The notes: generated by a model from the letters alone, not told the origin. Counted from the first letter of the stretch, positions 43,970 to 53,216 are shown. The stretch is 64,000 nucleotides of DNA from Planctomycetota bacterium (GCA_029259695.1 JAJDEQ010000132.1:1-64000); one strand, 5' to 3'. A program made the numbers and translations.

Positions 43970-45148
43970 GTGTCCGGCCCCGCACCGAGCGCCGCCACTC
44001 CGCCCGCGGCCGGCCCCCACGGGAGCCGGCTCGACCGCATGCCCATGTGGCTCAAGCTCGTGCTGGCGTGCACGGCGCTGTACGCGTTCCTGGTCGGCAT
44101 CGGCGCCATGGGCACCGGCTTCAAGCTGCTCGGGAAGGGCTACACCGAGACCCTGCTGGGGACCAACGCCGGGCCCCTCGTCTCGCTGTTCATCGGCATC
44201 CTGGCCACGACGCTCGTGCAGAGCAGCTCGACCACCACGTCGCTGGTCGTGGGCATGGTGGCGGCCGGGGCGATCCCGTTCGAGTCCGCGATCTACATGG
44301 TCATGGGCGCCAACGTGGGCACGACCGTGACCAACACGATCGTGTCGCTCGGCCACGTCACGCGCAGCAACGAGTACAAGCGCGCCTTCGCCGCGGCCAC
44401 GGTGCACGACTTCTTCAACCTGATCGTCTTGGCGGTCCTGTTCCCACTCGAGTACTCCACGGGCTTCCTGCACCACATGTGCGAGCAGCTCACAGTGGCC
44501 TTCCAAGGGGTCGGCGGGACCAAGCTCGCCAGCCCGGTCAAGCTGGCCACCAAGCCGGTGATCGGGGCCTTGAAGGATGCTTGCGAGGCCGTGGGCGGCG
44601 GCGGTGTGCTGTTGGTGGTCGTGTCGATCCTGCTCACGTTCGTCGGGCTGATCGCGATCGTGAAGATGCTCAAGAGCGTCATGTCCGGGCGACTCGAGAA
44701 CCTCTTCGACCGCGTGATCTTCAAGAGCCCCTACCGCAGCCTGGCGTTCGGGGTGATGCTCACGATCTTCGTCCAGAGCAGTTCGGTCACGACCTCCATC
44801 GGCGTGCCGCTGGTGGGCGCCGGCGTGCTCACCATCCGCCAGGTGTTCCCCTATACGATGGGCGCCAACATCGGCACGACGGTGACGGCGCTGATCGCGG
44901 CCCTGGCGGCCTACGCCGGGGCCGGAGTCGGCGGCGAAGCCGACGCGCTGCTGGGCCTGAGCCTCGCCTTCCACCACGTGCTCTTCAACATCGTGGGGGT
45001 GATCCTGGTCTGGCCGTTCCGTGCCGTACCGATCCGCATCGCCGAGGCATTCGCCGCCCTGGCCGTCTGGAACCGCGCCGTGCCCTTCGTCTACATCATC
45101 GTCACGTTCTACCTCATCCCGTTCATCGTGGTGTGGCTCGGGAGATAG
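43970..45148 (+). CDS. Na+/phosphate cotransporter (NptA/PNaS family)
   Basis: A 392-residue polytopic membrane protein. The two internal repeats each carry the family signature: VQSSSTTTSLVVGMVAAG near residues 82-100 and VQSSSVTTSIGVPLVGAG near residues 266-283, both followed by a MGANxGTTVT segment. It would import phosphate with sodium. GTG 43970 is the first good start; AGGAG lies about 12 nt upstream, and an ATG at 44039 is an alternative. The stop is followed after 2 nt by a PhoU-like gene, and polyphosphate kinase comes next, so the three form a phosphate uptake and storage module. Confidence 0.93.
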   Translation: MSGPAPSAATPPAAGPHGSRLDRMPMWLKLVLACTALYAFLVGIGAMGTGFKLLGKGYTETLLGTNAGPLVSLFIGILATTLVQSSSTTTSLVVGMVAAGAIPFESAIYMVMGANVGTTVTNTIVSLGHVTRSNEYKRAFAAATVHDFFNLIVLAVLFPLEYSTGFLHHMCEQLTVAFQGVGGTKLASPVKLATKPVIGALKDACEAVGGGGVLLVVVSILLTFVGLIAIVKMLKSVMSGRLENLFDRVIFKSPYRSLAFGVMLTIFVQSSSVTTSIGVPLVGAGVLTIRQVFPYTMGANIGTTVTALIAALAAYAGAGVGGEADALLGLSLAFHHVLFNIVGVILVWPFRAVPIRIAEAFAALAVWNRAVPFVYIIVTFYLIPFIVVWLGR

Positions 45149-45150
45149 AC

Positions 45151-45819
45151 ATGTTGCATGAGATCCTGCAGCTGCTGAAGAAGGACAACCTGATGGTCCA
45201 GGCACTCGACGAGTGCCACGAGATGCTCGAGCTGTGCCGTTCGATGGTGCGCGCCTCGGCCGCGTCGCTGCGCGATCACGACGATGCGGAGATCGACCTC
45301 GACCTCTTCAAGCTGGACAAGACACTCAACGCGTTCGAACGCGACGTGCGGCGCAAGGTGATGACGCACTTGTCGGTGGGCGGGCACGGTGCCGACATCA
45401 CGTCGGGCCTCGTGCTGGTCTCGATCGTGATCGACATCGAGCGCATCGGCGACTACAGCAAGAACATCTACGATCTCGCGCGCGACCATCCCCAGCGCCT
45501 GCACGCCGGTCCGCTCGAGGAGCGACTGGCCGCGACCGAGACCCTCGCCTGGGACAACTTCGAACGCTGCATCGACGCCTTCAAGAGCGCCGATGCGAAC
45601 GAAGCCCTGGCGTTGATGAAGGACTACAAGGAAGACATCACGGTGAACTGCCGCGAGATGGAGGAGCAGCTCATCAAGGGCGCGGTGGACCTCGGCGCGG
45701 CCGACGCCGTGACCGTGGCGCTGTACCTGCGCTTCATCAAGCGCATCTCCTCCCACGCGCGCAACCTCGTGTCGTCGGTGTCCAACCCCTTCCCGCGCAT
45801 CGGCTACCGAAGCAAGTAG
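45151..45819 (+). CDS. PhoU-like phosphate regulator
   Basis: A 222-residue all-helical protein with two PhoU-type three-helix repeats; motifs include LVSIVIDIERIGDYSKNIYDL and VALYLRFIKRISSHARNLV, which resemble the metal-binding E/D-xxxD patterns of PhoU. ATG 45151 follows GGGAGATAGAC and lies 2 nt after the cotransporter stop. It probably controls phosphate uptake through the cotransporter, as PhoU does for Pst, and may sense phosphate or a metal-bound form. It is not fused to the transporter, as happens in some relatives. The next gene is polyphosphate kinase. Confidence 0.87.
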   Translation: MLHEILQLLKKDNLMVQALDECHEMLELCRSMVRASAASLRDHDDAEIDLDLFKLDKTLNAFERDVRRKVMTHLSVGGHGADITSGLVLVSIVIDIERIGDYSKNIYDLARDHPQRLHAGPLEERLAATETLAWDNFERCIDAFKSADANEALALMKDYKEDITVNCREMEEQLIKGAVDLGAADAVTVALYLRFIKRISSHARNLVSSVSNPFPRIGYRSK

Positions 45820-45826
45820 TCCAGCC

Positions 45827-45916
45827 GGTCGGTGGATCCGCGCCGGGCGGTGGATCCGCGCCGGGCGGTGGGTCCGCCCCGGGCGGTGGGTCCGCGCCAG
45901 GCGGTGGGTCCGCACC
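45827..45916. repeat. Five 18-nt tandem repeats
   Basis: Units begin at 45827, 45845, 45863, 45881 and 45899; a typical unit is GGGCGGTGGGTCCGCGCC. Copies 1 and 2 have GGATCC where later ones have GGGTCC. The array starts 7 nt after the PhoU stop. There are no spacers. A sequence of 18 nt would keep frame if read through, but no coding role is seen. Confidence 0.85.
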
Positions 45917-45999
45917 TGGCTGGTACCTCTCGCCCCCGGCGCCGAACGGCTCCGCGATGAGCAGGCTGGTGCCTTCGGCCCGGTCCTGGCGCCGAGCAT

Positions 46000-46080
46000 C
46001 CCGGCAGCGGACGGTGGCAACCCGGCAGCGGACGGCGAGCGCCCCGGCGGCGGACGGTCGGCACCCCGGCGGCGGGCGGA
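46000..46080. repeat. Degenerate ~22-nt repeats
   Basis: CCCGGCAGCGGACGG or CCCGGCGGCGGACGG recurs with units starting near 46000, 46021, 46043 and 46064. The array lies between the 18-nt array and the polyphosphate kinase gene. Together they fill much of a 463-bp gap. The rest of the gap shows only a small GTTGC/GCAAC hairpin near 46195-46205. Confidence 0.6.
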
Positions 46081-46282
46081 GCCTCCCCGAGACAACTCGA
46101 GCCGCCCGCCCCGCCAGGCCAGCACCCCCGACATGTGCCCCCGGCCGTCTGCGCCCTATGGTGAATTGGACTCGGGGCCAGCGGTCGGGACACTTGTTGC
46201 AGCAACGCGTGTGGCCCTCCCGAGACGAGCCCACCTCCTCCGGGGTGGGGCAGGCCCACCGAGCCGCCGATAGGAGAGGCAG

Positions 46283-49027
46283 ATGGCCATGCTCTCGAAG
46301 GATGACGTGCCCCACGACCCGGACGACGAGGGCGCCCCCACCCGCCGGGAGCGCCGGCTCGACCCGTACCGGGATCAGATCCTGGCTTGGCTCCACGACG
46401 AGCCCGGAGTCTCGGCGCGCGAGGTGGCCGAACGCTTGGTCGCCCGCGCGGGCCAGGTGCCCGAACGCACCATCCGCCGCTACCTGTCCGACCTCCGTGA
46501 CAACGGCCACGACGGGCCGGCTCAGGAGCACAAAGCGCCTGTGGCTGCGGCTGCGCCCACCCCCGCACAGGCCGCAGCCCCGGTACCCGATTCACCGCCG
46601 ACCCCGGTACCCGATGGGCCGGCAACCCCGGACCCATCCCGCCCCGCGCCCCCCCCGGCCCCGGCCCCGTCGCAGTCCGGGCAGTCCGGGCAGTCCGAGC
46701 AGTCCGAGCAATCCGAGCAGTCCGAGCAGTCCGAGCAGTCCAAGCAGTCCGAGCAGTCCGAGCAGTCCGAGCAATCCGGGCAGTCCGAGCAATCCGGGCA
46801 GTCCGAGCAGCCCGACACCCCGTCGGGCCCTTCGCTGACCGCGACCGGGGTGCTCCCGTCGACACCTGCCGACAGCGGTCACCTGCCCTCGGCGGACAAG
46901 AACGGCCGCTTCGACCTGCGCGACCCGGCCTGCTTCCTGAATCGCGAGCTGACCTGGCTCAACTTCAATTTCCGCGTGCTCCACGAGGCGGCCGACGAGC
47001 GCACACCACTGCTCGAACGCCTGAAGTTCGTGGCCATCGTGAGCGGCAACCTCGACGAGTTCTTCATGAAGCGCATCGGGGGCCTGAAGCAACAGGTCGG
47101 CGCCGGTGTCCAGGACCGCACCGTCGACGGCCGCACCGCTCAGGAGCAGATCGCCGAGTGCGTCGACCTCGTGCGCGTCCTCGAGCGTCGGCGCACCGAA
47201 GTGCTCGGTGACGTGCTGGCCGAACTCGAGCAACACGGGATCCGCATGACGACGTTCGAGCAGCTCGAACCGGACGAGCAGCAGTCCATGCGCGAGTACT
47301 ACCTCGCCAACATCTATCCGCTCGTCACGCCCCAGGCCACCGACCCGGCCCACCCGTTCCCGTTCATCTCCAACCTGTCACTGAACCTGCTGGCCACCCT
47401 GCGCTACCCGGACGACAAGGGCGCGCCCTCGGTCGCTCGCGTGAAGGTCCCCGTCGGCCCGGGCATGCCGCGCTTCCTGAAGGTCGAGGGCAAGAACACC
47501 TTCGTCTCCATGGAGAGCGTCATGGCGGGGAACCTCGACCTGCTCTTCCCCGGCATGGAGGTGGAGTCCGTGGCCCTGTTCCGGGTGACGCGCAACGCCA
47601 ACACCGAGCAGGAGGAGGAACACGCCGACGACCTGCTGGCGCTGATCGAGAGCGAACTCAGGGACCGTAAGTTCGCGCCGATCGTGCGCATGCAGGTCTC
47701 ACGACAGATGAGCACCCAGCACCGCGGCATGCTCGCTGCGGAGCTGGGCCTCGAGGAGCTCACCGACGTCTTCGAAGTCGACGGGATGATGGGCATCAGC
47801 GATTTCATGGAGCTCGCGTCGATCTCGACGAGCGAACTCCACGACCCGACGCACCACGCCGTCGACCACCCCGAGCTGCGTACCAACCGCAACATCTTCC
47901 ACATCATCCGCGACGTGGGCCCGCTACTCCTGCACCACCCGTACCAGTCGTTCTCGACCTCGGTGGAGCGCTTCCTCAAGGAAGCCAGCCGCGACCCCAA
48001 GGTGCGCGCGATCAAGATGTGCCTCTACCGAACCTCGGCCGACACCAACGCGATCAAGTCGTTGATCGACGCCGCGCGCAACGGCAAACAGGTCGCTGTG
48101 GTGGTCGAGCTCAAGGCGCGCTTCGACGAGCAGGCCAACATCCACTGGGCAAGCCGCATGGAAGAGGCAGGGATCCACGTCACCTACGGCGTGGTGGGCC
48201 TGAAGACGCACTGCAAGATCATCCTCGTCGTCCGCCAGGACTACAACGGGCTGCGCCGGTACGCTCACATCGGAACGGGGAACTACCACGCCGGGACGGC
48301 GCGGCTCTACTGCGACACGGGCCTGCTGACCTGCGACCCCGACATCGGCGCCGACCTGACCGAGCTGCTCAACTACCTCACGACCGGCTACAAGCCCAAG
48401 CGCAGCTACGCCAAGCTGCTCCCGGCGCCGAAGACCCTCAAGCAGGCACTGCTCGAGAAGATCCAGCGCGAGATCGATCACCAGTCCCAGGGCCGCATGG
48501 GGCGCATCCAGTTCAAGATGAACGCGCTCGAGGACGCCGAGATCACCCGTGCCCTGTACCAGGCCTCGCAGGCGGGCGTGCGCATCGAGCTGATCATCCG
48601 CGATACGTGTCGCGTGCGGCCCGAGATCCCCGGACTCTCGGACCACATCCGCGTGGTCAGCATCGTGGGGAGGTTCCTGGAGCACGCACGCGTGTTCTAC
48701 TTCCGCAACGACGGCGCGGAGGAGTTCTTCATCGGCTCGGCCGACCTGATGAAGCGCAACCTGAACAGCCGCGTGGAAGTGATCACACCGATCGACAGTC
48801 CGAACCTGTGCAAGGAGCTGCGCTTGCTGCTGGACGTGCAACTCGCGGACCAGCGCAGCGCCTGGGACATGCGCGCCGACGGCAGCTACGTGCAACGCTC
48901 GCCGGCACGCCGCAAGGAGCACAGTTCGCAGGACTCGCTCATCAACTGGCACGACAGGCGCAACAAGGAACTGTCGCGCCTACGGCGTCGGAAGACCCAG
49001 GGCATCCAGCGCCGCAACGTGCGCTGA
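46283..49027 (+). CDS. ppk1: Polyphosphate kinase 1 with N-terminal DNA-binding-like domain and Gln-Ser linker
   Basis: A 914-residue protein; ATG 46283 has AGGAGAGG upstream. Residues 27-73 look like a winged helix or IS21-transposase-type HTH (YRDQILAWLHDEPGVSAREV, then RTIRRYLSDLRDN). Residues 74-206 are a Pro/Ala-rich linker, including Gln-Ser-Glu/Gly repeats at 131-176. From about 209 the sequence is a complete PPK1: FDLRDPACFLNRELTWLNFN, catalytic His643 in GLKTHCKII and His801 in LEHARVFYF. PPK1 makes polyphosphate from ATP. The usual enzyme is about 700 residues, so the first ~205 are an addition. It follows the Na/Pi transporter and PhoU genes. The DNA-binding role is inference. Confidence 0.93.
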   Translation: MAMLSKDDVPHDPDDEGAPTRRERRLDPYRDQILAWLHDEPGVSAREVAERLVARAGQVPERTIRRYLSDLRDNGHDGPAQEHKAPVAAAAPTPAQAAAPVPDSPPTPVPDGPATPDPSRPAPPPAPAPSQSGQSGQSEQSEQSEQSEQSEQSKQSEQSEQSEQSGQSEQSGQSEQPDTPSGPSLTATGVLPSTPADSGHLPSADKNGRFDLRDPACFLNRELTWLNFNFRVLHEAADERTPLLERLKFVAIVSGNLDEFFMKRIGGLKQQVGAGVQDRTVDGRTAQEQIAECVDLVRVLERRRTEVLGDVLAELEQHGIRMTTFEQLEPDEQQSMREYYLANIYPLVTPQATDPAHPFPFISNLSLNLLATLRYPDDKGAPSVARVKVPVGPGMPRFLKVEGKNTFVSMESVMAGNLDLLFPGMEVESVALFRVTRNANTEQEEEHADDLLALIESELRDRKFAPIVRMQVSRQMSTQHRGMLAAELGLEELTDVFEVDGMMGISDFMELASISTSELHDPTHHAVDHPELRTNRNIFHIIRDVGPLLLHHPYQSFSTSVERFLKEASRDPKVRAIKMCLYRTSADTNAIKSLIDAARNGKQVAVVVELKARFDEQANIHWASRMEEAGIHVTYGVVGLKTHCKIILVVRQDYNGLRRYAHIGTGNYHAGTARLYCDTGLLTCDPDIGADLTELLNYLTTGYKPKRSYAKLLPAPKTLKQALLEKIQREIDHQSQGRMGRIQFKMNALEDAEITRALYQASQAGVRIELIIRDTCRVRPEIPGLSDHIRVVSIVGRFLEHARVFYFRNDGAEEFFIGSADLMKRNLNSRVEVITPIDSPNLCKELRLLLDVQLADQRSAWDMRADGSYVQRSPARRKEHSSQDSLINWHDRRNKELSRLRRRKTQGIQRRNVR
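46673..46810 (+). repeat. 9-nt in-frame repeats within ppk1
   Basis: CAGTCCGAG and its variants CAATCCGAG, CAGTCCGGG and CAGTCCAAG repeat about 15 times in frame, encoding Gln-Ser-Glu/Gly/Lys in the linker between the HTH-like domain and the kinase. The third-position variety shows the array is not very recent, but slippage could change its length. Confidence 0.9.
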
Positions 49028-49217
49028 CGAGGGGCCCCACGCCCCAGGCCACAACTTCTCTGCCACGCGGAATCGCGCACGGAGGCGGTGATCGGCGGCG
49101 TTCGGCCCCATGTCGGATCGCCGCGGCGCGAGCGTCCACTTCAGTGCTCTTCCCGCCGGGACCGATGAGTCCAGGGCCCACCGAGGACTGCACTCTCCCC
49201 CAGCTCGGGGCTCTTCC

Positions 49218-50126
49218 GTGCTCCCACGCCACCCGCTCCATCCACGATCCCGCGCCGTGCTCGTCCTGGCGGCTGCCCTTGCCTGGCCCATGACGACGGC
49301 CGCGCAGGGCCTGGATCGCGAATCCGCCGGACACCTCCCCATCGATCCGCGGCCCCTGCTGGCACCGATGCTCGGCACGGGTCCCAGCGGCATGCCGTTC
49401 CTCACGGCTCGCTCGACGGCCCGGCCCGGCTCGACCGCGACGCCCGGCAAGCGAGCATCGACACGGCGCCCGTCCACACCACGTCCGTCGGCACGCGCAG
49501 CGTCCCAGCCTGCGCGCGCGACCCGCTCCCGACCGATTCGCCGCCCGACCACGTCGCCGATCACCACCGCCGCCTTGCTCCTGACCGTGGACCGCCTGGC
49601 CGTCGCTCGCTCCGCTGACGCGCAGCTCGAATCCGCCATGGCCGCACGCCTGGCCCGCGCGGAGAGCCCCGCCTCCAGCCCGCGCGTCTCGCCCCCGGCC
49701 GTCCATCCGACGGCCGCTCCTCCGCTCGTGCCGACGGGCGCGGTCGTCGACCTGCACATGGGGACGAGTGCCGTCGGTTCTCACAGTCCGTCCTGGACCC
49801 CGGATGCTCCCTCGCCCCACGAACAGGCGCAAGCCGCCCTGCGCGCCCAGGGCCCGCCGGCCCTGTGCTCGGGTGAGCACCCCTCGGTGGAACTCTGGTC
49901 GAGCCTGTCGGGGGCGCCGGCGCAGCCCGCCTCGTCGACCTGGTCTCTGTCACTGGAGCGCTTCGCTCCGGGCCAGGACGCCGGCTCGGCCTGGCGCCGG
50001 GAACCGGGCGACCGCTCGGCCTGGGACTTCGGGAAGTCGCGCCTGCTCCCCGGGCAGCGCTTCGAGGACCTGGGGTGCAACAGCGAGCCGGAGTTCTACT
50101 TCGCTCGGCTCACGCTGCCGTTCTGA
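49218..50126 (+). CDS. Secreted protein of unknown function
   Basis: A 302-residue protein from GTG 49218, with signal peptide RAVLVLAAALAWPMTTAAQ; the frame is open upstream to 49110, but no export signal starts there. The middle is Pro/Ser/Arg/Thr-rich and probably disordered (about residues 50-120). The C-terminal 80 residues look folded, with VELWSSLSGAPAQ, SLSLERFAPGQDAG and EPEFYFARLTLPF. Third codon positions are strongly G/C, which supports coding. No family is recognised. It lies between polyphosphate kinase and the convergent ferredoxin-like gene. Confidence 0.55.
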   Translation: MLPRHPLHPRSRAVLVLAAALAWPMTTAAQGLDRESAGHLPIDPRPLLAPMLGTGPSGMPFLTARSTARPGSTATPGKRASTRRPSTPRPSARAASQPARATRSRPIRRPTTSPITTAALLLTVDRLAVARSADAQLESAMAARLARAESPASSPRVSPPAVHPTAAPPLVPTGAVVDLHMGTSAVGSHSPSWTPDAPSPHEQAQAALRAQGPPALCSGEHPSVELWSSLSGAPAQPASSTWSLSLERFAPGQDAGSAWRREPGDRSAWDFGKSRLLPGQRFEDLGCNSEPEFYFARLTLPF

Positions 50127-50144
50127 ACGCCGGGCCGCCGGCAC

Positions 50145-50163
50145 CTCCTGACGACGCCAGGAG
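50145..50163. terminator. Candidate bidirectional terminator
   Basis: CTCCTG (50145-50150) and CAGGAG (50158-50163) form a perfect 6-bp stem with a 7-nt loop between two convergent genes. No T-tract. Confidence 0.4.
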
Positions 50164-50169
50164 CCTGCG

Positions 50170-50613
50170 TCAGGCCTCGCCCCCGTCGCCGGGTGTCGAC
50201 TGCTCGAGCATCCCGGCCAGTTCCTCCGCGCGCGCGGGCAGCAGCCCGGTCTGGATGCGCCCGGCCTGCCCGAGGACGACGTTGGGCCCCGTGGCGCAGC
50301 TGTCGAGGCAACTCGTGCGGCACAGACGCGCGCGGCCGGAAGTGCTGCGACGATCGAGCGCCACCCGCAACGCGTCGAACAGTGCCGGACTCCCGCGCTC
50401 GCTGCACGACGGCCCGTGGCAGACGAAGACCAGGGTGCGCTCGGTCGTCGCGCCGGGGGCAGCGCCCGCAGCCGACGAACCGGGGTCGGCAGCGGCCTGA
50501 TCGGCAGCCGGGTCACCCTCGCGAGCAGCGCCACCCAGGCCCAGTTGTCCGGGTGCGACCTTGCCCCGCGGGGGCAGCCGGGCCACGTCGTCTCGACGCG
50601 CCCCGGGAGTCAC
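50170..50613 (-). CDS. Thioredoxin-like [2Fe-2S] ferredoxin
   Basis: A 147-residue protein. GTG 50613 overlaps the stop of the upstream gene (GTGA). The first ~60 residues are low-complexity Ala/Gly/Pro; the rest is a thioredoxin-like [2Fe-2S] ferredoxin domain: VFVCHGPSCSERG, then LCRTSCLDSCATGPNVVL, giving Cys ligands in the order expected for Shethna-type or NuoE-like clusters. It could pass electrons to an unknown partner. Translational coupling to a spermidine-synthase-like membrane protein is unusual and may reveal that partner. Confidence 0.82.
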   Translation of the reverse strand: MTPGARRDDVARLPPRGKVAPGQLGLGGAAREGDPAADQAAADPGSSAAGAAPGATTERTLVFVCHGPSCSERGSPALFDALRVALDRRSTSGRARLCRTSCLDSCATGPNVVLGQAGRIQTGLLPARAEELAGMLEQSTPGDGGEA

Positions 50614-53216
50614 GCGGAGCCTGCTGTGCCAGGCGCGCCGGCGCCACCGGGCGCGCCCCGCGCACCCGCCAGGAGCGCGAGCAGGTATGCCCCGGCCGCC
50701 ACGCCGAACGCCATCGAGAAACCCTGCGCCATGGCCACGAGGATACCAGCCACCGACGCGATCACCGATGCTCCTCCGTTCACGCCGAAGGCCCACGGCA
50801 CCATGGGCTTGGCCTCGGCCGAGAGCAGCGCCAACCCGGACGGGAACGGCATGCCCATCACGAACGCCACCGGCCCCAGGACCAGGACGGTCAGGCCGAT
50901 GCGCACGGGTAACGCCAGCTTCAGTGCTGCGTCGAAGAAGATCGGCAGGCCGAATGCCACGAGTCCGATGAGCAGCAACACTCCCACGAGGGCACGCTTC
51001 AGGGTACGCCGCGGATCGTGGCTTCGGCCGGCCACAGCCGAGCCCAGCCCACTGAACACCAGGAAGGTGATCAACACCACCGTGATCGCATACCCCGGGT
51101 GGCCGAGGAACAGGACGAAGCGCTGCATGGCTGCGATCTCGACCAGGATGTAACCGGCACCCAGCCCGAAGAAGTAGAGCAACCAGCGGGTCGAGCCTGG
51201 TGTCTTCAGGCCCTCGCGGCGGAACAGGAGCAGGGGGATCACCACGAGCAGCGCCACCAGGGCGGCTGACTCGAGCAACACGGTCACGAGCATGATCAGC
51301 CCGATCGGTTCCCCGCCGACGATGCCGCTGTACTCTTCGCCGACGGCCGACTCGCGGGGCTCGTTGGCGCCCGCACCCGCAGGCTCAGTCTCCCCGCCAT
51401 GGCCGTCGCCTGAGCCGAACAACAGGTCGGCCACGTTGCTCCAGCGGTGATAACGGAAGAAGAACGGTGAGTCGTCGCTGACCGGATCGAGGTTGTAGAG
51501 GTAGCGCGCGCGGAAGTCGTCGTCCGTGCCGGCGCGGACGGCGTCGAAGTAGTCCCGTGTCGGACCCTCGACATCGATCCCGGGCGCATACATGACGAAC
51601 ACACCCTCGACGAAATCGGCGTACTGCCGGTACATCTCGACTTCCTCGGACGTGAACGGGCGCTTGCCGATCAGCAGCGTGCCGTAGTCGAGCCCCACCA
51701 CGCGCCCGTTGGGCAGCGTCACCTTGCCGCCCGTGACGCCCAGCAGGATCACGTGTTCGGCGGGGTCCTCGGCTCCATCCCGGCGCAGGGCCTCGACCGC
51801 GATCGCCGCCAGGCGCAGCGTCTCGCGCGGCGGGTCGAACCGGAAACGCAGGACGGAGATGACCCCGTCGTCGGTCAGGTGACCGAGGAAGTCGTCGTAG
51901 GCCTCGAGGGTGTAGAGGTACGACTCGCTCATCACGTAGCTGCCCGACGAGAGCGCCGCATACGTGTCGGTGCCGGTCATCTGGATGATGTCGTACTGCT
52001 CGTCGGAGCGCCGCAGCCACGAACGGCCTTCGTCGACGTGGATCGAGACACCCGGCAGGTGGTAGCGATCGGCCGTCAGGTCCTTGAAGCGGGTGCGCAT
52101 CAGCCGCGCCGTGGTCGCGTTGATCTCGACGCCGGTGAAGTCGACCATGCCGCCGTCCGGGAACTCACGCTTGGTGGCCTTGGCCTGGAGGATGTCGATG
52201 CCGCCGCCGATCCCGATCGCCAGCACCTTGGGCGGGCGTTCGCGGAAGAGCAGGTAGGCCAGGCCTTCCTTGGAGCCGATGTCGGCGGTCTTGTGAGCGG
52301 GCCCGAAGGGCAGCACGGTGGGCGCGTCGCCGTCCTGGTAGATCGTGCGGGTGCGCCCCGGCTCGACTCCCGGGCCCGGGCCGACCACATCCAGGCGGCA
52401 CAGCGGGTCCCAGTAGGTCTCCTCGATCACGAGCGGAGACCCCTCACGAGCCGAGAGTTCGATCACCTGGGTCAGGGCCTTGCTCCCGGCCACGGGCACG
52501 CTGAACAAAGCGGTCGGTGCGAGCCAGGCCAACAGGGTGAGGCCCACGGCGCACAGCGCGGCGATCCCGCCCCACCGACTCCCGCGGCCGGCCTCTCCTC
52601 CTCCGCGGCCGAATGCCAGGCCACCGGCGCAGGCCAGAGCCGCAGCGAACAGCACCGAGCCTTCGCCGCCCAGGACGCGCAACGCGGGCACGTAGATCGC
52701 GCAGCCCAGGGCGGAGCCAACCATGTTCCAGGCGTAGACGCGCCCGACGGCGCCGCGCGCATCGGAGAGCGAGAGCGCCACGACCAACCCGCCGAACACC
52801 ATCGGCAACACCAACACGCCGTACTGCACGGCCGCACCCGCGATCCCCGAGCGCGAATGGGACGTGTCCGGCATGAAGCGCGTGATCAGCACGTAGGACG
52901 CCAGGGTCGACAGACCGAACAGGATCGACCACAACGCGCCGCGAGACGACGTGTCGCCCGACAACCAGGCCGGGCGACAGGCCAGGACGGCGCCACCCGC
53001 TGCGAAGCCCAGCAGGGTGAAGGTGACCACCAGGTAGGTCAGGTGGTGCCAGAGCATCACCGAGAAGATGCGCGTCTGCACCAGCTGCAACAGCAACACG
53101 GAGGCCGAGACCAGGGCGACGCCCACGAGTCGACCGCGCGGCAGGACGGCTCCGCCTGCGCTGCCGCTTGCGGCGGGTTGGCTGGCGGCGGCAGCGTCGG
53201 CGTCGGTCGCGGTCAC
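50610..53216 (-). CDS. Spermidine-synthase-like domain within a polytopic membrane protein
   Basis: An 868-residue protein from GTG 53216 (GGA 6 nt upstream). About six membrane helices (residues 25-240) come first, then a Rossmann methyltransferase-like domain of the spermidine synthase type (about 265-520: VLAIGIGGGIDILQAK as nucleotide loop, VDFTGVEINATTARL, YDIIQMTGTDTYA), then more helices (625-850). Such proteins are sometimes called spermine/spermidine synthase family membrane proteins, but the aminopropyl reaction has not been shown for this class. The acidic residues of the polyamine site are only partly visible. It is the first gene of the pair with the [2Fe-2S] protein. Confidence 0.85.
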   Translation of the reverse strand: MTATDADAAAASQPAASGSAGGAVLPRGRLVGVALVSASVLLLQLVQTRIFSVMLWHHLTYLVVTFTLLGFAAGGAVLACRPAWLSGDTSSRGALWSILFGLSTLASYVLITRFMPDTSHSRSGIAGAAVQYGVLVLPMVFGGLVVALSLSDARGAVGRVYAWNMVGSALGCAIYVPALRVLGGEGSVLFAAALACAGGLAFGRGGGEAGRGSRWGGIAALCAVGLTLLAWLAPTALFSVPVAGSKALTQVIELSAREGSPLVIEETYWDPLCRLDVVGPGPGVEPGRTRTIYQDGDAPTVLPFGPAHKTADIGSKEGLAYLLFRERPPKVLAIGIGGGIDILQAKATKREFPDGGMVDFTGVEINATTARLMRTRFKDLTADRYHLPGVSIHVDEGRSWLRRSDEQYDIIQMTGTDTYAALSSGSYVMSESYLYTLEAYDDFLGHLTDDGVISVLRFRFDPPRETLRLAAIAVEALRRDGAEDPAEHVILLGVTGGKVTLPNGRVVGLDYGTLLIGKRPFTSEEVEMYRQYADFVEGVFVMYAPGIDVEGPTRDYFDAVRAGTDDDFRARYLYNLDPVSDDSPFFFRYHRWSNVADLLFGSGDGHGGETEPAGAGANEPRESAVGEEYSGIVGGEPIGLIMLVTVLLESAALVALLVVIPLLLFRREGLKTPGSTRWLLYFFGLGAGYILVEIAAMQRFVLFLGHPGYAITVVLITFLVFSGLGSAVAGRSHDPRRTLKRALVGVLLLIGLVAFGLPIFFDAALKLALPVRIGLTVLVLGPVAFVMGMPFPSGLALLSAEAKPMVPWAFGVNGGASVIASVAGILVAMAQGFSMAFGVAAGAYLLALLAGARGAPGGAGAPGTAGSA

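Noticed and set aside
45827..45916. Possible CRISPR array
   Set aside because: Repeats are 18 nt and directly adjacent, with no unique spacers and no cas genes nearby. The same holds for the arrays at 8520 and 29085.
46283..46520. Remnant of an IS21 transposase fused by chance
   Set aside because: The HTH-like segment is in frame with the kinase, starts with its own strong ribosome binding site and has the same codon use as the rest; no inverted repeats or other transposase parts are present. Origin from a transposase-like gene remains possible, but it is not a current element.
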